In this document: in pieces, positions 1 through 10,176 of the stretch | Position numbering within the stretch: the first letter of the stretch is position 1 | How the letters are laid out: every line of letters begins with the position of its first letter | Virus record (IMG/VR): IMGVR_UViG_3300042387_000725 | Span: 25,156-89,155 of that record | Length of the DNA: 64,000 bases | Direction: 5' to 3' (one strand) | Source: a virus | Made by a program: the position numbers and the translations under genes | Notes under the pieces: generated by a model | What the model saw: only the letters and a program-made list of their open reading frames with translations | Database searches by the model: none | Told to the model about the DNA's origin: nothing

Positions 1-3000
1 TCCCCCTTATTCTCTGTGAATCAATATTTTTTATTTCTTTCATAACTGATCTTGCAATATCATTAGCGTTTGAGCTAGACCCATTAATATTAAATCCTAA
101 AGTATAATTATACACTGCCGTTGAGCTATTATCCATTGATGTAGAATTATTAAGTACTGGAACATTTATTGATCTAGGCCCTCCTAGCATTGATGGATAC
201 TTTGACTCGTTTAATGACTGAAGCATTGGGCCTGCTGCACTTGCTGCATATTTATTAACTATAAACTCTCCAGGGGTGAGCATGGCTGGAACTGTATCGG
301 TGCCACGAGCAAATCCACCTGCTGCAAAATACTTAGGAACTAGTCCACCCCTAGACATCTTACCTACCTTACTTGATGCAGCAGCTAAAGCCCAAGGAGT
401 ATTTGAGCCAAACTGGGAGTTGTTTCCTGAAGTACCAGACTTTGGCTTAGATAGCGCTGCTGCTGCCTGGGCCCAAGGAGTGTTTGATCCAAATTGAGAG
501 TTACTTCCTGAAGTACCAGATGTTGTTCCAGATGATGTTCCAGAAGAGTTTGTTACTACATTATGAACTGTAGTAACTTCTCTATCTAAAGAAGCTATAG
601 CTGCAGCGATTCCTTCTGCATTTGCTAATTGCTTAATTAAAGTACTGTTATATTTTATTCCTGCTGCATCTGCTAAGCCTATTAATTCTTCTTGGTCAGC
701 AATTTGTTGTTTTGTTTGCCCAGCATAAATAGCTCCATCTTTTAGCTTTTGAGCTTCTGATTCTAGTGCAGCTATTTTTCTTTGAGTTGCTTCTATTTGC
801 CCCTCAATAGTTTTTTTCTGTGCTTCAAGAGTTAGTAGAGTTGTATTTTCAATAACACTAATCTGATATTGTAAATCTTTATTTTCCTTTTCAAGTTTAT
901 TTCTTCCAAGTCCTGCAATGGTTGCATCACGACTTGCTGTTAATCCATTTTTTAATCCAGCCAAAGCAGATTGAGCTTGTTGATCTCTTGCTTCTTGTAC
1001 TGCTGCTGCTGCTGCAGATATATCTCCACGAGTAATTGCATCTGCAATAGTCATTCTTTGTTTTTGTACATTTGCAATATCTTGATTTATTGTTTCAATT
1101 TTTTCTAATGCTGCTATTTGTGTATCATATTTTTCATTAACAATATCTTCTTGTCTTGATATTGCTTCAAGAGCAAAACTATTTGCATCAATTCTTGCAC
1201 GTAGTGGATCAAGTTGAGATTTTGTAACTTCATCAATTTTATCGTTTATAGATTGAAGAGAATCTTCTTGAGATTTTAATGCATCATTTTCTTTCTTTAG
1301 TTTTGGTGCAAAATCTATATCAATTAACTTTTCACGAAGAGCTATTAAAGCTGATGTACGTTCTACAAGAGACTTAAACTTTTCTTCTTCTGTCTGAAGA
1401 GATGTTTCAAAATCAAGTTTAGCAGTTCTATCCTGCATCGTAACTGTAATAATCTTATTAAGGTCTTCTGCTTGCAGTTTTCCATTTTTTACATTTTTAA
1501 TAAATTGTTGTGCAAAAGAAGGATCATCAAAAATATTTTTAATTTCTTCTGCATTTAACCCTAGATCTTTTAATACTGGAACTATAGCAGTAAACTGCCT
1601 TGTATAGTCTCTGTCTGCACGTAGCTCTGTAAGCTTACTCTTAACCAATGCTGCATCAGTTTCCTTAATTAACTTAATTAACTCTTTCCATTTTTTAGTT
1701 CCAACTTTTGTAGAGTTTATTCCTGCTGCTAGTATTGGATCTTTTGCTATTGCAAATGCTTTTCCTGCTGCAACTCCAGCATTTCTTAGAGTGCTGTAAG
1801 CTTTTGTTGTACCAACCATCTCTTTTCTTTGTTGCTTTAATTGTTCAATTGCTAGTTGAAATGGGCTTTTTTCTTTTGTGGTTGTATTTGTTGTTTCAAA
1901 AGGTTTTGTAGCAACAACTTGACTTGCAATGGCATCAGTAACAAGTCTGTATTTTTCTAGTTCTGCTTTTGCTGCTGCTATTTTAGCTGGATTCTTTGAC
2001 ATTAAGTCTGTAAAAATACTTTGAGCAACAGATGCATTAACCAAAGAAGCTCTTAACAATAACATCTTTGTATCATAGTCTGTTATGCCAGCAGCTGCTT
2101 TAGCAAACTCAGGATTTAAATTAGTCATGATCTTATCCATCAACATCATTCCTACGGTTCCTTGAGGAATGGTATTTGATATCTCTGCCATCTTTTTATT
2201 ATATTCGTCTGCTTTAATTGTTTGATTTCCAAATGCTGTAGTTAGCCCAGCAAAGGTGTTAGCAAGTGCTGCAGATGAAATGTTTAATTGTTTTTGCTGC
2301 TCTTTTGTTAATTCCATTTTAGATGTAGCAGTAGCACCTGCAGTCATATTATCTGATATTGGTAAAGGAATTATCTTTCCTTTAAATGCTTTATTAAGTC
2401 CTTTTGTTACATCTTTTGCTAAATCTACTACAGCCTTTTTGCCTGATTCGCTAGTAAGGTCAATCTTTTTAAATTTTAATGCAACATCTGTTTTACCAGC
2501 TTCTTCACCTAAAGCATCAATATAAGTTTTAATAGCCTCATCTGTAAAACCTTGTCCACTTAAGTCTAAAGCAATAGCATTAAAAGCAATTTCTGCCTCT
2601 CCTACTGTTGCCTGCTTAATTGCTTTAATTTCATTTTTATATTTATCTAAAAATTCTTGACTGCTTCTTAATTCATCTACAGCAGTTTGCTCTTTAGCGT
2701 CAAGCTGATTAGCGCTGACTCTTGCTCCAGAGCCTGCTCTTGCTGTAGGTGTTTGACCTAACAAGTCTGCTAAAATTTTAACCTTATCTTTTGATAAAGT
2801 CATTGCTTTTGCAAGCCCCTCAGCAGCAAATGCTGCTTGATCGCTTCTGTGCTTAAGGAACTTAAATGCTCCATAAGCTGCTACAACTGCTGTTGTTGCT
2901 AGGCCTATTGGACCAAGAAACTTTGTAATCCCAAGTCCAAGTCTTGCTATATTACCCATTAAACCAGACTTTCCAACAAGTCCAGGCATTGCAGCAATTC

Positions 3001-6000
3001 CTCCACCACCCTTAGCCATCTTCATTGCACTTGAAGCAATTGATAATCTTGTCGCAACTAACTCTGCCATTTTTGTTTGTGTTAGTAGTTGTGTAACAGA
3101 CATTAGTCCAAACAATAGTCCAGAGAACTTCATTACCTGTTGAGAAACGGTACCCATTGTTCCGCCAAACATAGAGCCAGCACCTGCAAGAGATGTCAGT
3201 GCAAAGGTTCCACCCATCAATCCTTTATTAAGCTGGTCCATTCTTTGATTCATGACCTGCATCTTGGTAGCTTGTTCTTTTACCTTGCTTCTCATCATGT
3301 CTTCTTGATAAGCCATTGATAGTAATGCTGGATCAGATATTGCTATACCTCTTGATAAAGGAGATCCCTGTGGTACTGATACTCTACGTGCTCCAGACTT
3401 ACGTACTCCAGACTGAGTTCCACCTGTTGCAGCTGTACCAAGTTGTTCTCCAGACCTTTGGACATCATCAACCTTGCTATCCATTCCAACTTCAAGTCCA
3501 CGACCAATATCTTGGCCAACCTTTATAGCCTTTTTTGAAGGAGACTTGGTTTCTGCTCCTATTGCAATTCCCTCTATTGTATATTGTCCTACATCAATTC
3601 CAGCTTTACGTGCTTCTTCTACAACCTTTTTAGACATTAACTTAATGTCACCAACATATGCATCAAGCATCTTCTTTGTTTCTTTACTTAATTTTGAGTA
3701 CATTTCTTTAATTGCTGCAGCATCTCTCATGCCTGCTTCTTGTGCTGCCTTTGTTGTAAACTTTCCTCCTTGCTGAGTAGGAAAACGTCCTGGCAATTGT
3801 TCTTGTACTACTTTATTAACTTTTCTTCTATTTGTTGAAGAGTTATACGCTCCTCTAAATTGAGTTCTTCCGCCAGTTTTTACTGCACCAAACTGCTCTT
3901 TCATTGCTCCAGGTTTTCTTAGTTCTTCACGAGCAGCTCTAACTTGTTCATTTGTTTTTGCGACAACATCATATGCGTCTTGTGTTATTTTATTAATTTC
4001 TTCTGCGGTAACAGTTGTTTGATCCTTTAAGCCGTCTATTCCTTTTTCAAACTCTTTTGCTAAATCTTTAACTGCAATCTCTAGCTCTTCTGGAGAAGCA
4101 CCAGCCTCTTGCATCTTAACAAGCAATGGAGCATTATATGCACCAGCACCAGACACTGCTTCCTGTTTAAATAATTCTGTTGATGCTCTTTTACCTGAGC
4201 CAACTTCTCCAATTGCTTGATTAAGGTCTGAACTTTGAACTACAACTTCATTTGAAAATACATCAAACGCATGCTCTAGTCCATCTTGAACTGAAGCAAT
4301 TAATGTATTAATAGTATCTTTAACGCTTTGAGTTTGTGTTTTAGCAAATTCTAGTAATTCTGATCCAGTCATTTTCATTGCTGGAGCGAAATGTCCTAAC
4401 TCATAAGAATCTTGAAGCCTAAACGCCTTGTCTCCACCAACAATTCCAGCTCTCTTAAATCCAGGTATGTTTCCAGAAATAAGTCCTTCAACTATTCCAG
4501 GATACTTTTTAACTATTTCTGCAGAAATAATTGCTTCTCCATTAGAAGCCATAATTGGAACTGAGTCAGAGGTTGGCCCTCCAGGTCCTGAAATTATTCC
4601 CCCCTGTGCAAACTTCTTTGCTCCTGTTCCTGGCATCATCATTCCAGGATTAGCTCTAGCAAAGTTTGCCGATGCTACTGCTGCCGAAGAATATGCTGCT
4701 ATAAGTTTTTGTATTGCTGCTGCTTCTGCCGTAAAGGTTTGTGTTAATGTTGCGTGTGTCTGATTAAGAGAGTGAGCTGCTGCTGCAGCATCTAGCTGCT
4801 CCATTGTCATGTACTGAGTTTGTTCGCCAAGTATTTGAGACTGACCAGTTAATCTTTGATACCCGTTACGAAGTGTCATAAATAGTTTAATTATATTTGC
4901 AACACCGTTGGCAAGCAAACCAAACGTCATAAGTAGTACTGGACCTACCGCTCCAATTCCAACAGTTAAAAGTGTTATTACTTTTTTAGTTCCATCTGAA
5001 AGATTTGCAAACTTTTCAAGTATATTTGCAACAAACTCAACAATTGGAGTTACTGCCTCTAGAAATGCTTTTCCTACAGGAATGATGGCAACTTTAAGAT
5101 CTTCAACTGTTTTCTTAAATTTATTCATTGCTGATTCTGCAGTTTGACCTAATTCTTTTTCAGATAGCGAAGAAAGTTCTTCTACTGATGAATTTGCCAA
5201 ACCAAGAACTCTTGCAGCTTGATTTCCTTCTTTGGTTACGTTTGCAAACAATGCTGATAGACGTGCAAACTGGAACTTGCCAAACATCTGCTCAATAACC
5301 TGGGCCCTGTTAAGTGGATCTAGTGCATTAAGCGCATTAGCAAATTCAATAACTGTTGCTTTAAGATCACCCTTATTATTCTCAACAATTGCAGTTGCAT
5401 TAATTCCAAAAGACTTAAGCATTGCACTTGCTTTACCTGTTGGATTAATTAAAGAAGCAAGACCAGACTTTAATGCGTTTGCTCCTTCTGATGCATTAAT
5501 TCCACCTTCTTTCATTGCTGCCATAAAAAATGCTAAGTCTTTAACATCTCCACCAAGTTGCTGGATTACTGGCGCTACCTTTGGAATAGCAGTAGTAATA
5601 TCATCAAGTGATACAACTGTTTGGTTTTCTACTGCGTTAAGGAAGTTAATAGAATCTGCAAGTTTTGCAGAAGACATTCCAAAAGCATTTTGTAAAGAGA
5701 TAGTAGTTTCAAGAGCCTGCTGACTTTCAATTTGTCCAAGAATAGAAAGACGTGTTGCTTCTGTTGTTTGTCTTTGAAGATCTAAACCTGAAAAACCTGC
5801 TGCAGCAGCATCTGCTGCTAATCCAACAGTAGTAGATACAGCAACTCCATATTTAGTAAACTGCTTACCAAGCTCTGTAATATTTGCTAAGGCTTGTTCT
5901 GTTTCTTCAGCTGGAGTAAATAAGTCTCCGTATACCTTTTTAAACTTAATCGCTTGAGCTTCCATGTCCATAAAAGATTTTGCTGCTGCTGTTCCAACAG

Positions 6001-6607
6001 CCATAAGTGGAAGGGTAAAACCAACCATAAGCTGACGACCAGCCCACTGAGTATTTTTACCAAAGTTAAGAAGGTTAGTAGAGCCCTGCTTCATTAGCTG
6101 ATTAAAGAGTGCCTGCTTCTGTGCTGCTAACTGAACCTGTGTTGCATAATCAGACATATCAAGCTTAGTAGGCATAATGGCCATTGCTTGCATTGCACCG
6201 TTTGTATCACGGCCCATCTTGATATACTGAGTTTGTAGCTTCTTTACACGTTCTTCTGCTACCCTGCCAATTGTGTCAAACTCAGATTTAAATAGACGAC
6301 CAAAGGTTTTAGTAGATGCTCCAGCATAACGGAAATACTCCCGCATTGAGAACTTATTTTTTTCTAATGAATTTGTAAAAGATTCTGCAGAAGTTTTTAC
6401 TGTTCGCATCTCAGCAGTGAGTCCACTGATTGCGTTAATACTATTTAAAAGATTTTTTTGCAAACCTCTTTGTGCGATAGCTGCAGATTCACTTGATTTG
6501 GCTACTGAGGTGTGGAACTGAGAGATTTGTCTTTGCAGTGACTTAAGTTGCGTCAGTGCATTAGACGAATCAATATTAATGTCAATATTAGCATTAACAT
6601 CAGCCAT
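1..6607 (-). CDS. Tail tape measure protein (C-terminus beyond window)
   Basis: The reading frame is open from ATG at 6607 to the left edge, at least 2202 residues. It should set tail length and guide tail-tube assembly. The N-terminal ~250 residues are a predicted coiled coil. Next comes a TP901-type tape-measure core with hydrophobic helices, including the GFTLPLMAVGTAAA segment and a later VITLLTVGIGAVG segment. An SPSKKAIKVGQDIG motif and two Gly-rich DSVP/DTVPAMLTPGEF-type motifs, common in tape measures, follow. The distal third is coiled coil. It sits 22 bp downstream of the tail chaperone gene, the classical order. No frameshift is apparent. Confidence 0.93.
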   Translation of the reverse strand, partial: MADVNANIDINIDSSNALTQLKSLQRQISQFHTSVAKSSESAAIAQRGLQKNLLNSINAISGLTAEMRTVKTSAESFTNSLEKNKFSMREYFRYAGASTKTFGRLFKSEFDTIGRVAEERVKKLQTQYIKMGRDTNGAMQAMAIMPTKLDMSDYATQVQLAAQKQALFNQLMKQGSTNLLNFGKNTQWAGRQLMVGFTLPLMAVGTAAAKSFMDMEAQAIKFKKVYGDLFTPAEETEQALANITELGKQFTKYGVAVSTTVGLAADAAAAGFSGLDLQRQTTEATRLSILGQIESQQALETTISLQNAFGMSSAKLADSINFLNAVENQTVVSLDDITTAIPKVAPVIQQLGGDVKDLAFFMAAMKEGGINASEGANALKSGLASLINPTGKASAMLKSFGINATAIVENNKGDLKATVIEFANALNALDPLNRAQVIEQMFGKFQFARLSALFANVTKEGNQAARVLGLANSSVEELSSLSEKELGQTAESAMNKFKKTVEDLKVAIIPVGKAFLEAVTPIVEFVANILEKFANLSDGTKKVITLLTVGIGAVGPVLLMTFGLLANGVANIIKLFMTLRNGYQRLTGQSQILGEQTQYMTMEQLDAAAAAHSLNQTHATLTQTFTAEAAAIQKLIAAYSSAAVASANFARANPGMMMPGTGAKKFAQGGIISGPGGPTSDSVPIMASNGEAIISAEIVKKYPGIVEGLISGNIPGFKRAGIVGGDKAFRLQDSYELGHFAPAMKMTGSELLEFAKTQTQSVKDTINTLIASVQDGLEHAFDVFSNEVVVQSSDLNQAIGEVGSGKRASTELFKQEAVSGAGAYNAPLLVKMQEAGASPEELEIAVKDLAKEFEKGIDGLKDQTTVTAEEINKITQDAYDVVAKTNEQVRAAREELRKPGAMKEQFGAVKTGGRTQFRGAYNSSTNRRKVNKVVQEQLPGRFPTQQGGKFTTKAAQEAGMRDAAAIKEMYSKLSKETKKMLDAYVGDIKLMSKKVVEEARKAGIDVGQYTIEGIAIGAETKSPSKKAIKVGQDIGRGLEVGMDSKVDDVQRSGEQLGTAATGGTQSGVRKSGARRVSVPQGSPLSRGIAISDPALLSMAYQEDMMRSKVKEQATKMQVMNQRMDQLNKGLMGGTFALTSLAGAGSMFGGTMGTVSQQVMKFSGLLFGLMSVTQLLTQTKMAELVATRLSIASSAMKMAKGGGGIAAMPGLVGKSGLMGNIARLGLGITKFLGPIGLATTAVVAAYGAFKFLKHRSDQAAFAAEGLAKAMTLSKDKVKILADLLGQTPTARAGSGARVSANQLDAKEQTAVDELRSSQEFLDKYKNEIKAIKQATVGEAEIAFNAIALDLSGQGFTDEAIKTYIDALGEEAGKTDVALKFKKIDLTSESGKKAVVDLAKDVTKGLNKAFKGKIIPLPISDNMTAGATATSKMELTKEQQKQLNISSAALANTFAGLTTAFGNQTIKADEYNKKMAEISNTIPQGTVGMMLMDKIMTNLNPEFAKAAAGITDYDTKMLLLRASLVNASVAQSIFTDLMSKNPAKIAAAKAELEKYRLVTDAIASQVVATKPFETTNTTTKEKSPFQLAIEQLKQQRKEMVGTTKAYSTLRNAGVAAGKAFAIAKDPILAAGINSTKVGTKKWKELIKLIKETDAALVKSKLTELRADRDYTRQFTAIVPVLKDLGLNAEEIKNIFDDPSFAQQFIKNVKNGKLQAEDLNKIITVTMQDRTAKLDFETSLQTEEEKFKSLVERTSALIALREKLIDIDFAPKLKKENDALKSQEDSLQSINDKIDEVTKSQLDPLRARIDANSFALEAISRQEDIVNEKYDTQIAALEKIETINQDIANVQKQRMTIADAITRGDISAAAAAVQEARDQQAQSALAGLKNGLTASRDATIAGLGRNKLEKENKDLQYQISVIENTTLLTLEAQKKTIEGQIEATQRKIAALESEAQKLKDGAIYAGQTKQQIADQEELIGLADAAGIKYNSTLIKQLANAEGIAAAIASLDREVTTVHNVVTNSSGTSSGTTSGTSGSNSQFGSNTPWAQAAAALSKPKSGTSGNNSQFGSNTPWALAAASSKVGKMSRGGLVPKYFAAGGFARGTDTVPAMLTPGEFIVNKYAASAAGPMLQSLNESKYPSMLGGPRSINVPVLNNSTSMDNSSTAVYNYTLGFNINGSSSNANDIARSVMKEIKNIDSQRIRG
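372..533 (-). repeat. 81-bp tandem duplication inside the tape measure gene
   Basis: Two adjacent copies of about 81 bp (27 codons) occur near the visible end of the tape measure gene. The clearest anchors are the CCCAAGGAGT matches at 391 and 472, with period 81. Both copies encode a SNSQFGSNTPWA-like peptide followed by Ala-rich sequence. The frame is preserved, so this is a length-changing in-frame duplication. Confidence 0.8.
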
Positions 6608-6629
6608 TTAGTTCCACACCTCTTTTAAG

Positions 6630-6959
6630 TTATTCAGCCATAGTTACGCCAAGAACGTCTGAAACTTCAGCAAGTTTAATTCCTGATGCTGCTTCTACGA
6701 TCTTGTAAACTGTTGGAAGATCTACGATTTCCTCAAGTTTTTCTACGTCTTCTGAGAGTTCTGGCTTGTACTGCTTCATTGCAATCTGAACACATTCCAT
6801 AAGAATGTCCATAGACTTTTCATTGTTTTCCGCCACTGCTCCCACACCCTCAAACTTCTTCATAAACGGACGAAGTAGAGAGATTTTTAGAGGACGTACT
6901 GTAATTTTTGTGCCATCAATTAACGTGAGGGTCGTGCCCTCATGTGTAGTTGTTGCCAT
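6630..6959 (-). CDS. Tail assembly chaperone, short form (G-like)
   Basis: A 109-residue protein directly upstream of the tape measure gene in transcription. It is clearly paralogous to the N-terminal half of the next gene (7009-7701): both start MATT and share LIDGT, PLKI, the MECV/VECV-RIAMKQ block, and MPT/LPT-YK followed by AGIK. Position and size match the G protein of siphophage tail chaperones. An AGGAGG ribosome site lies just before ATG and a TATAAT box at 6986-6991. Only 22 bp separate its stop from the tape measure start, so there is no room for the usual frameshifted T extension. Confidence 0.75.
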   Translation of the reverse strand: MATTTHEGTTLTLIDGTKITVRPLKISLLRPFMKKFEGVGAVAENNEKSMDILMECVQIAMKQYKPELSEDVEKLEEIVDLPTVYKIVEAASGIKLAEVSDVLGVTMAE

Positions 6960-7008
6960 TGTTCCTCCTATATAGGTTAATGTTAATTATAGCACGTTCA
7001 GGCTTATT

Positions 7009-7701
7009 TTAAGTTAAATTCTCATACTCTAGGCCAAGTCCAATTCCAAACCCTGCTTTTTCAGCATTATATCCCTGCAATGCTAAAATATCATTACTGT
7101 CTCCAGTTGCACCACGACTAAATACTCTAGCCTTCATGTCTTCCCACTCTTTTTGTCCTTTGCCAGATTCAGAGTTAGATTCTAGGTCAACTCCTTGAAT
7201 AGCAGCCAAAAACTTTTTCTCTTCGTAATCTAGTTCTCTTTTACTTGATAACGTAATCATTAACTCTGGCATAGACAAAGACTCTTCTAGTTCTTTATAA
7301 TCTTTCCATATTCCCAGCAAAAATACTTCAGATTCAATTTTTGCTAAGTCTAAATCAAGCCAGGATGACCCACTATCTGTTGCTTGATCCTTTACGGGTT
7401 CTTCTGACTTTTGATTTATTTTTATGCCTGCAGATACATCTAAAACCTTATATATGGTTGGCATATCAATGTTATCTTCTATATCTGATTTATTTTTAGA
7501 TATTTGTGGATAAAACTGTTTCATTGCTATTCTTACGCATTCAACTAAAAAATCAATTGCCTCATCATCATTTTTAGATTTTTTTACATCTTCAAATGAT
7601 TCCATGAATTCACGTAAATATTTTATTTTTAATGGAACTATTTCCAATTCTGTTCCATCAATTAGTTTTACATTTTTGCTTTGATATACAGTTGTTGCCA
7701 T
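7009..7701 (-). CDS. Tail assembly chaperone, long form (fused G-T-like)
   Basis: A 230-residue protein. Residues 1-105 are homologous to the short chaperone encoded downstream. Residues ~115-230 form an acidic C-terminal extension (SWLDLDLAKIESEVFLLGIW and onward) resembling the T part of GT chaperones. Here it is read in one frame with no slippage needed. The start has TAGAAT and AGAAAG elements just upstream, directly after a terminator, so this and the next two genes can form their own transcript. Confidence 0.7.
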   Translation of the reverse strand: MATTVYQSKNVKLIDGTELEIVPLKIKYLREFMESFEDVKKSKNDDEAIDFLVECVRIAMKQFYPQISKNKSDIEDNIDMPTIYKVLDVSAGIKINQKSEEPVKDQATDSGSSWLDLDLAKIESEVFLLGIWKDYKELEESLSMPELMITLSSKRELDYEEKKFLAAIQGVDLESNSESGKGQKEWEDMKARVFSRGATGDSNDILALQGYNAEKAGFGIGLGLEYENLT

Positions 7702-7724
7702 AATCTTTCTATTCTATCACAAAA

Positions 7725-7752
7725 ACAAAAAACCCACCTAGTTAAAGGTGGG
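7725..7752 (-). terminator. Rho-independent terminator after major tail protein gene
   Basis: Read leftward, CCCACC and GGTGGG (7733-7738, 7747-7752) form a 6-bp stem with an 8-nt loop, followed by a T-rich tract. It lies between the major tail protein gene and the tail chaperones. Confidence 0.8.
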
Positions 7753-7776
7753 CCTTTGTATTAATCTAATTATAGA

Positions 7777-8418
7777 TTATGACTGTCCGTATGTGCGATC
7801 TACGATCTTACCATATGAACCAGATGTATCCTCTGGAAGAAGACGGAAAGAAACTTCAAACATTGAAGCCTCATCACGCTTTGCAGATACTGTAACATTC
7901 TCAATTGAGAGTGCACGGTAAGCAGTGTAAACACGCTCTACTGTGTCAGCTGTTAGAGGATTACCTGTTCCTGGACCAACTGCTACGATACCACGCTCTA
8001 CAGGAACGTCGCCAATATCTCCAGCGGAAAGATTTAGTTCCCGTCCTGTAGATGCTGCCTTGTTTCCTGAGATTTCTTCTTCTTGGTATGCCAATGCAAC
8101 AAGTAGGTTTTCAAGTGTTGCTTCAGCAAATGCTGTTGCCATATTAACTTGCATACCCTGCTTGTATAGTCTTGCAACGTCAAGAATCTGATCTACCTGA
8201 ACTTCACCAAAATCTGGCTGGAACTGTAGTTCCAAACCATTCATTGTGTATCCTACGTTAGTGTAGGAATTTGATGCTGGTGATGTTGAGAGTGTATCCT
8301 TAAAAGATTCACTTGAATCAAAATCTTCAATAGTTGCAGGAGTTAGTGTTGTATCAGCAATAAAAAGTGCTGCTGCTCCAACAATGATGTTATTTGATGT
8401 ACCACGGCTATATGCCAT
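7777..8418 (-). CDS. Major tail (tube) protein
   Basis: A 213-residue protein located between the tail terminator-like gene and the chaperone/tape-measure genes, which is the canonical place for the major tail subunit. An AAGGAG ribosome site precedes ATG. It is followed by its own strong terminator, as expected for an abundantly expressed virion protein. No catalytic motif is seen. The assignment rests on size, order and terminator, not on a diagnostic motif. Confidence 0.75.
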   Translation of the reverse strand: MAYSRGTSNNIIVGAAALFIADTTLTPATIEDFDSSESFKDTLSTSPASNSYTNVGYTMNGLELQFQPDFGEVQVDQILDVARLYKQGMQVNMATAFAEATLENLLVALAYQEEEISGNKAASTGRELNLSAGDIGDVPVERGIVAVGPGTGNPLTADTVERVYTAYRALSIENVTVSAKRDEASMFEVSFRLLPEDTSGSYGKIVDRTYGQS

Positions 8419-8500
8419 ATTTTATCTCCTTTATGAAAGTTATATTAAGTTGTCTTGCAATGTACGGCGTTTGTTTCCTCAGACTAAATTATACAGCCTT

Positions 8501-9046
8501 TTATGTATATCTAGAATTTGGCTCAGTTTTGACGTGATAGTCATATTCTACAATAATCTTATTTACAAATAATGTTCTTGCTGAGGCTAGTTCTGCCACA
8601 TCCCTGCTCTCGTCTGCCTGATATACCCTTGTATTATGGAAAAAAATGTTAGGGGATTCAAGATTTGCTATGGACCAAGAATTGACATCTTGGGCTGAAG
8701 AGTCTTCACGATCTAAGGCGCTTGATATTACTCTTACTGAGTCTATGAGCTTAGCCACATCTGTAGAGTAAATAAAATATATCAACTGCTCTCTTTTGTG
8801 AGCATAAAATGGTGTTGGACGAAATCTCATCAGTCTGTCATAAACTATTAGTATAGGGCTATCTGTTTGTCTAATTGAAACGTTGTCATTATATAAGTCT
8901 TCAATATTGGTTGGAAATTGTGCAGGAACCATTGGGCTAGGACTGAGTAAATCGGCATCCGCAACTAATCCATGGAATGCTAGTTCTGAAAGAATGTATC
9001 CGTTTATTAGTGCTGGTGGAAATCCAGTATCTGTTGCTATAGTCAT
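8501..9046 (-). CDS. Probable tail terminator / tail completion protein
   Basis: A 181-residue protein between the HK97-gp10-like gene and the major tail gene. Size and position fit the tail-terminator or minor tail protein that caps the tube. The sequence includes a conserved-looking SPILIVYDRLMRFRPTPFYAHKREQLIYFIY segment near residues 60-95, typical of this neck module. The start is only 4 nt from the upstream gene's stop, so the two are probably translationally coupled. Confidence 0.55.
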   Translation of the reverse strand: MTIATDTGFPPALINGYILSELAFHGLVADADLLSPSPMVPAQFPTNIEDLYNDNVSIRQTDSPILIVYDRLMRFRPTPFYAHKREQLIYFIYSTDVAKLIDSVRVISSALDREDSSAQDVNSWSIANLESPNIFFHNTRVYQADESRDVAELASARTLFVNKIIVEYDYHVKTEPNSRYT

Positions 9047-9050
9047 AATG

Positions 9051-9728
9051 TTATTCTACACCAATTGTTGCATTTGTTATCCACTTAAACCCTGTTTCAA
9101 CACCCTTGCTTTTACCCATTCTTGAACCAGCCTTAAAGTTATTTTTATAAATAGTTGGCTTTTTAATATAGTCATATAGCCCTGAAGCTTTTAAAAATGA
9201 TTGTTTAAAGTATCTACTCATAAACTCATCAACTGCTGACTCAAAGCTCCCATAAACTTCATTTCCTCCAGGAGATTCTACAGTTATTGGCCTTCTTGTA
9301 AACACCTCTCCACTTGGACCGTTAAATCTTAACACACCTGATCTTTTTGGAGAAATAGTAACTGGTATTCCTTCTTCCATAATTTTTGCTTTATTATAAA
9401 ATGGTGTATTCATATTTTCTGAAACACTTCTTGATTGAGTAAAAGTAGAATTAACTGAAAGCCCCAGGTTGCTAACTTTATGCGTTAAATTAAATAGTCT
9501 TGATCCTGGACTACCAGTTTTATTCCATTCATAAACGTGATGCAAGGCGTTTGGATTTGATCTTGCTTGGACATCAACATATTGACCTAAAGCTTCAATA
9601 ACTCCTATGCCTAATTTATTAAAGAATATTTTTTTGCCACGTTCTACTCCATCTAAAAAACCAAAAGAATAATTTACTATATTATTTAGTTGAGCATTAA
9701 TTGATCTAGAGTTGGCTGTAATTATCAT
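9051..9728 (-). CDS. HK97 gp10-like head-tail connector
   Basis: A 225-residue product, starting at ATG 9728, which overlaps the upstream TAA as TAATG. An upstream in-frame start would add 12 residues but overlap the previous gene. The protein is basic, with FKAGSRMGKSKG near the C-terminus. It sits between the neck protein and tail terminator-like genes, where HK97-gp10-type proteins are found. The family call is by position and general character only. Confidence 0.5.
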   Translation of the reverse strand: MIITANSRSINAQLNNIVNYSFGFLDGVERGKKIFFNKLGIGVIEALGQYVDVQARSNPNALHHVYEWNKTGSPGSRLFNLTHKVSNLGLSVNSTFTQSRSVSENMNTPFYNKAKIMEEGIPVTISPKRSGVLRFNGPSGEVFTRRPITVESPGGNEVYGSFESAVDEFMSRYFKQSFLKASGLYDYIKKPTIYKNNFKAGSRMGKSKGVETGFKWITNATIGVE

Positions 9729-10174
9729 TAGTCGCCTACCGTTTGATTTTCGGTTCTGCGCCAAAGCATTTTATAATATTCTATTGAACCAAAGGCACCA
9801 GTAAACGGTTCTACTGTTGCTATTTCATAGATTGTTCCTCTGCCAGATCTTGGTCCAGCAGTTTCTATATAAATTATGCGATCACTTGAATCTCTTATGT
9901 TTGTTATTAATATATTGGTAATAGCATTACCTGAGTTGTTTGATGAAAATCTTGGGTCATTCTGTGTTCTTGCAATAAGTTTATTTTCATACTGTAAAAA
10001 GGTTTCTGGCTTAATGTCTTCACTTCCTGCTCCACCAACAGATGTAGCATTGCATGCAATTGTTCTATCAAATACCCAATCTTTTTTAGGCTGTCCATAT
10101 TCACCTTGTGTGATTATTGGAAAGTATATGTCTGCTTTCATTGGAAACATAAAAGTTGTAGTATCACAAGTCAT
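9728..10174 (-). CDS. Head-tail joining (stopper-like) protein
   Basis: About 148 residues, starting MTCDTTTFMFPMKADIYFP at ATG 10174; an adjacent GTG at 10177 is an alternative. The beta-rich N-terminus, followed by YGQPKKDWVFDRTI, resembles phage head-closure proteins in which a short Y-QPKK-W linker is common. It overlaps the following gene by TAATG. It likely seals the portal exit and bridges to the tail; this is inferred from order. Confidence 0.5.
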   Translation of the reverse strand: MTCDTTTFMFPMKADIYFPIITQGEYGQPKKDWVFDRTIACNATSVGGAGSEDIKPETFLQYENKLIARTQNDPRFSSNNSGNAITNILITNIRDSSDRIIYIETAGPRSGRGTIYEIATVEPFTGAFGSIEYYKMLWRRTENQTVGD

Positions 10175-10176
10175 CA

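Noticed and set aside
6600-6640. Programmed frameshift at the end of the short tail chaperone
   Set aside because: Only 22 bp separate the stop from the tape measure start and no extended alternative frame exists; the T-like part is already in-frame in the neighbouring paralog.
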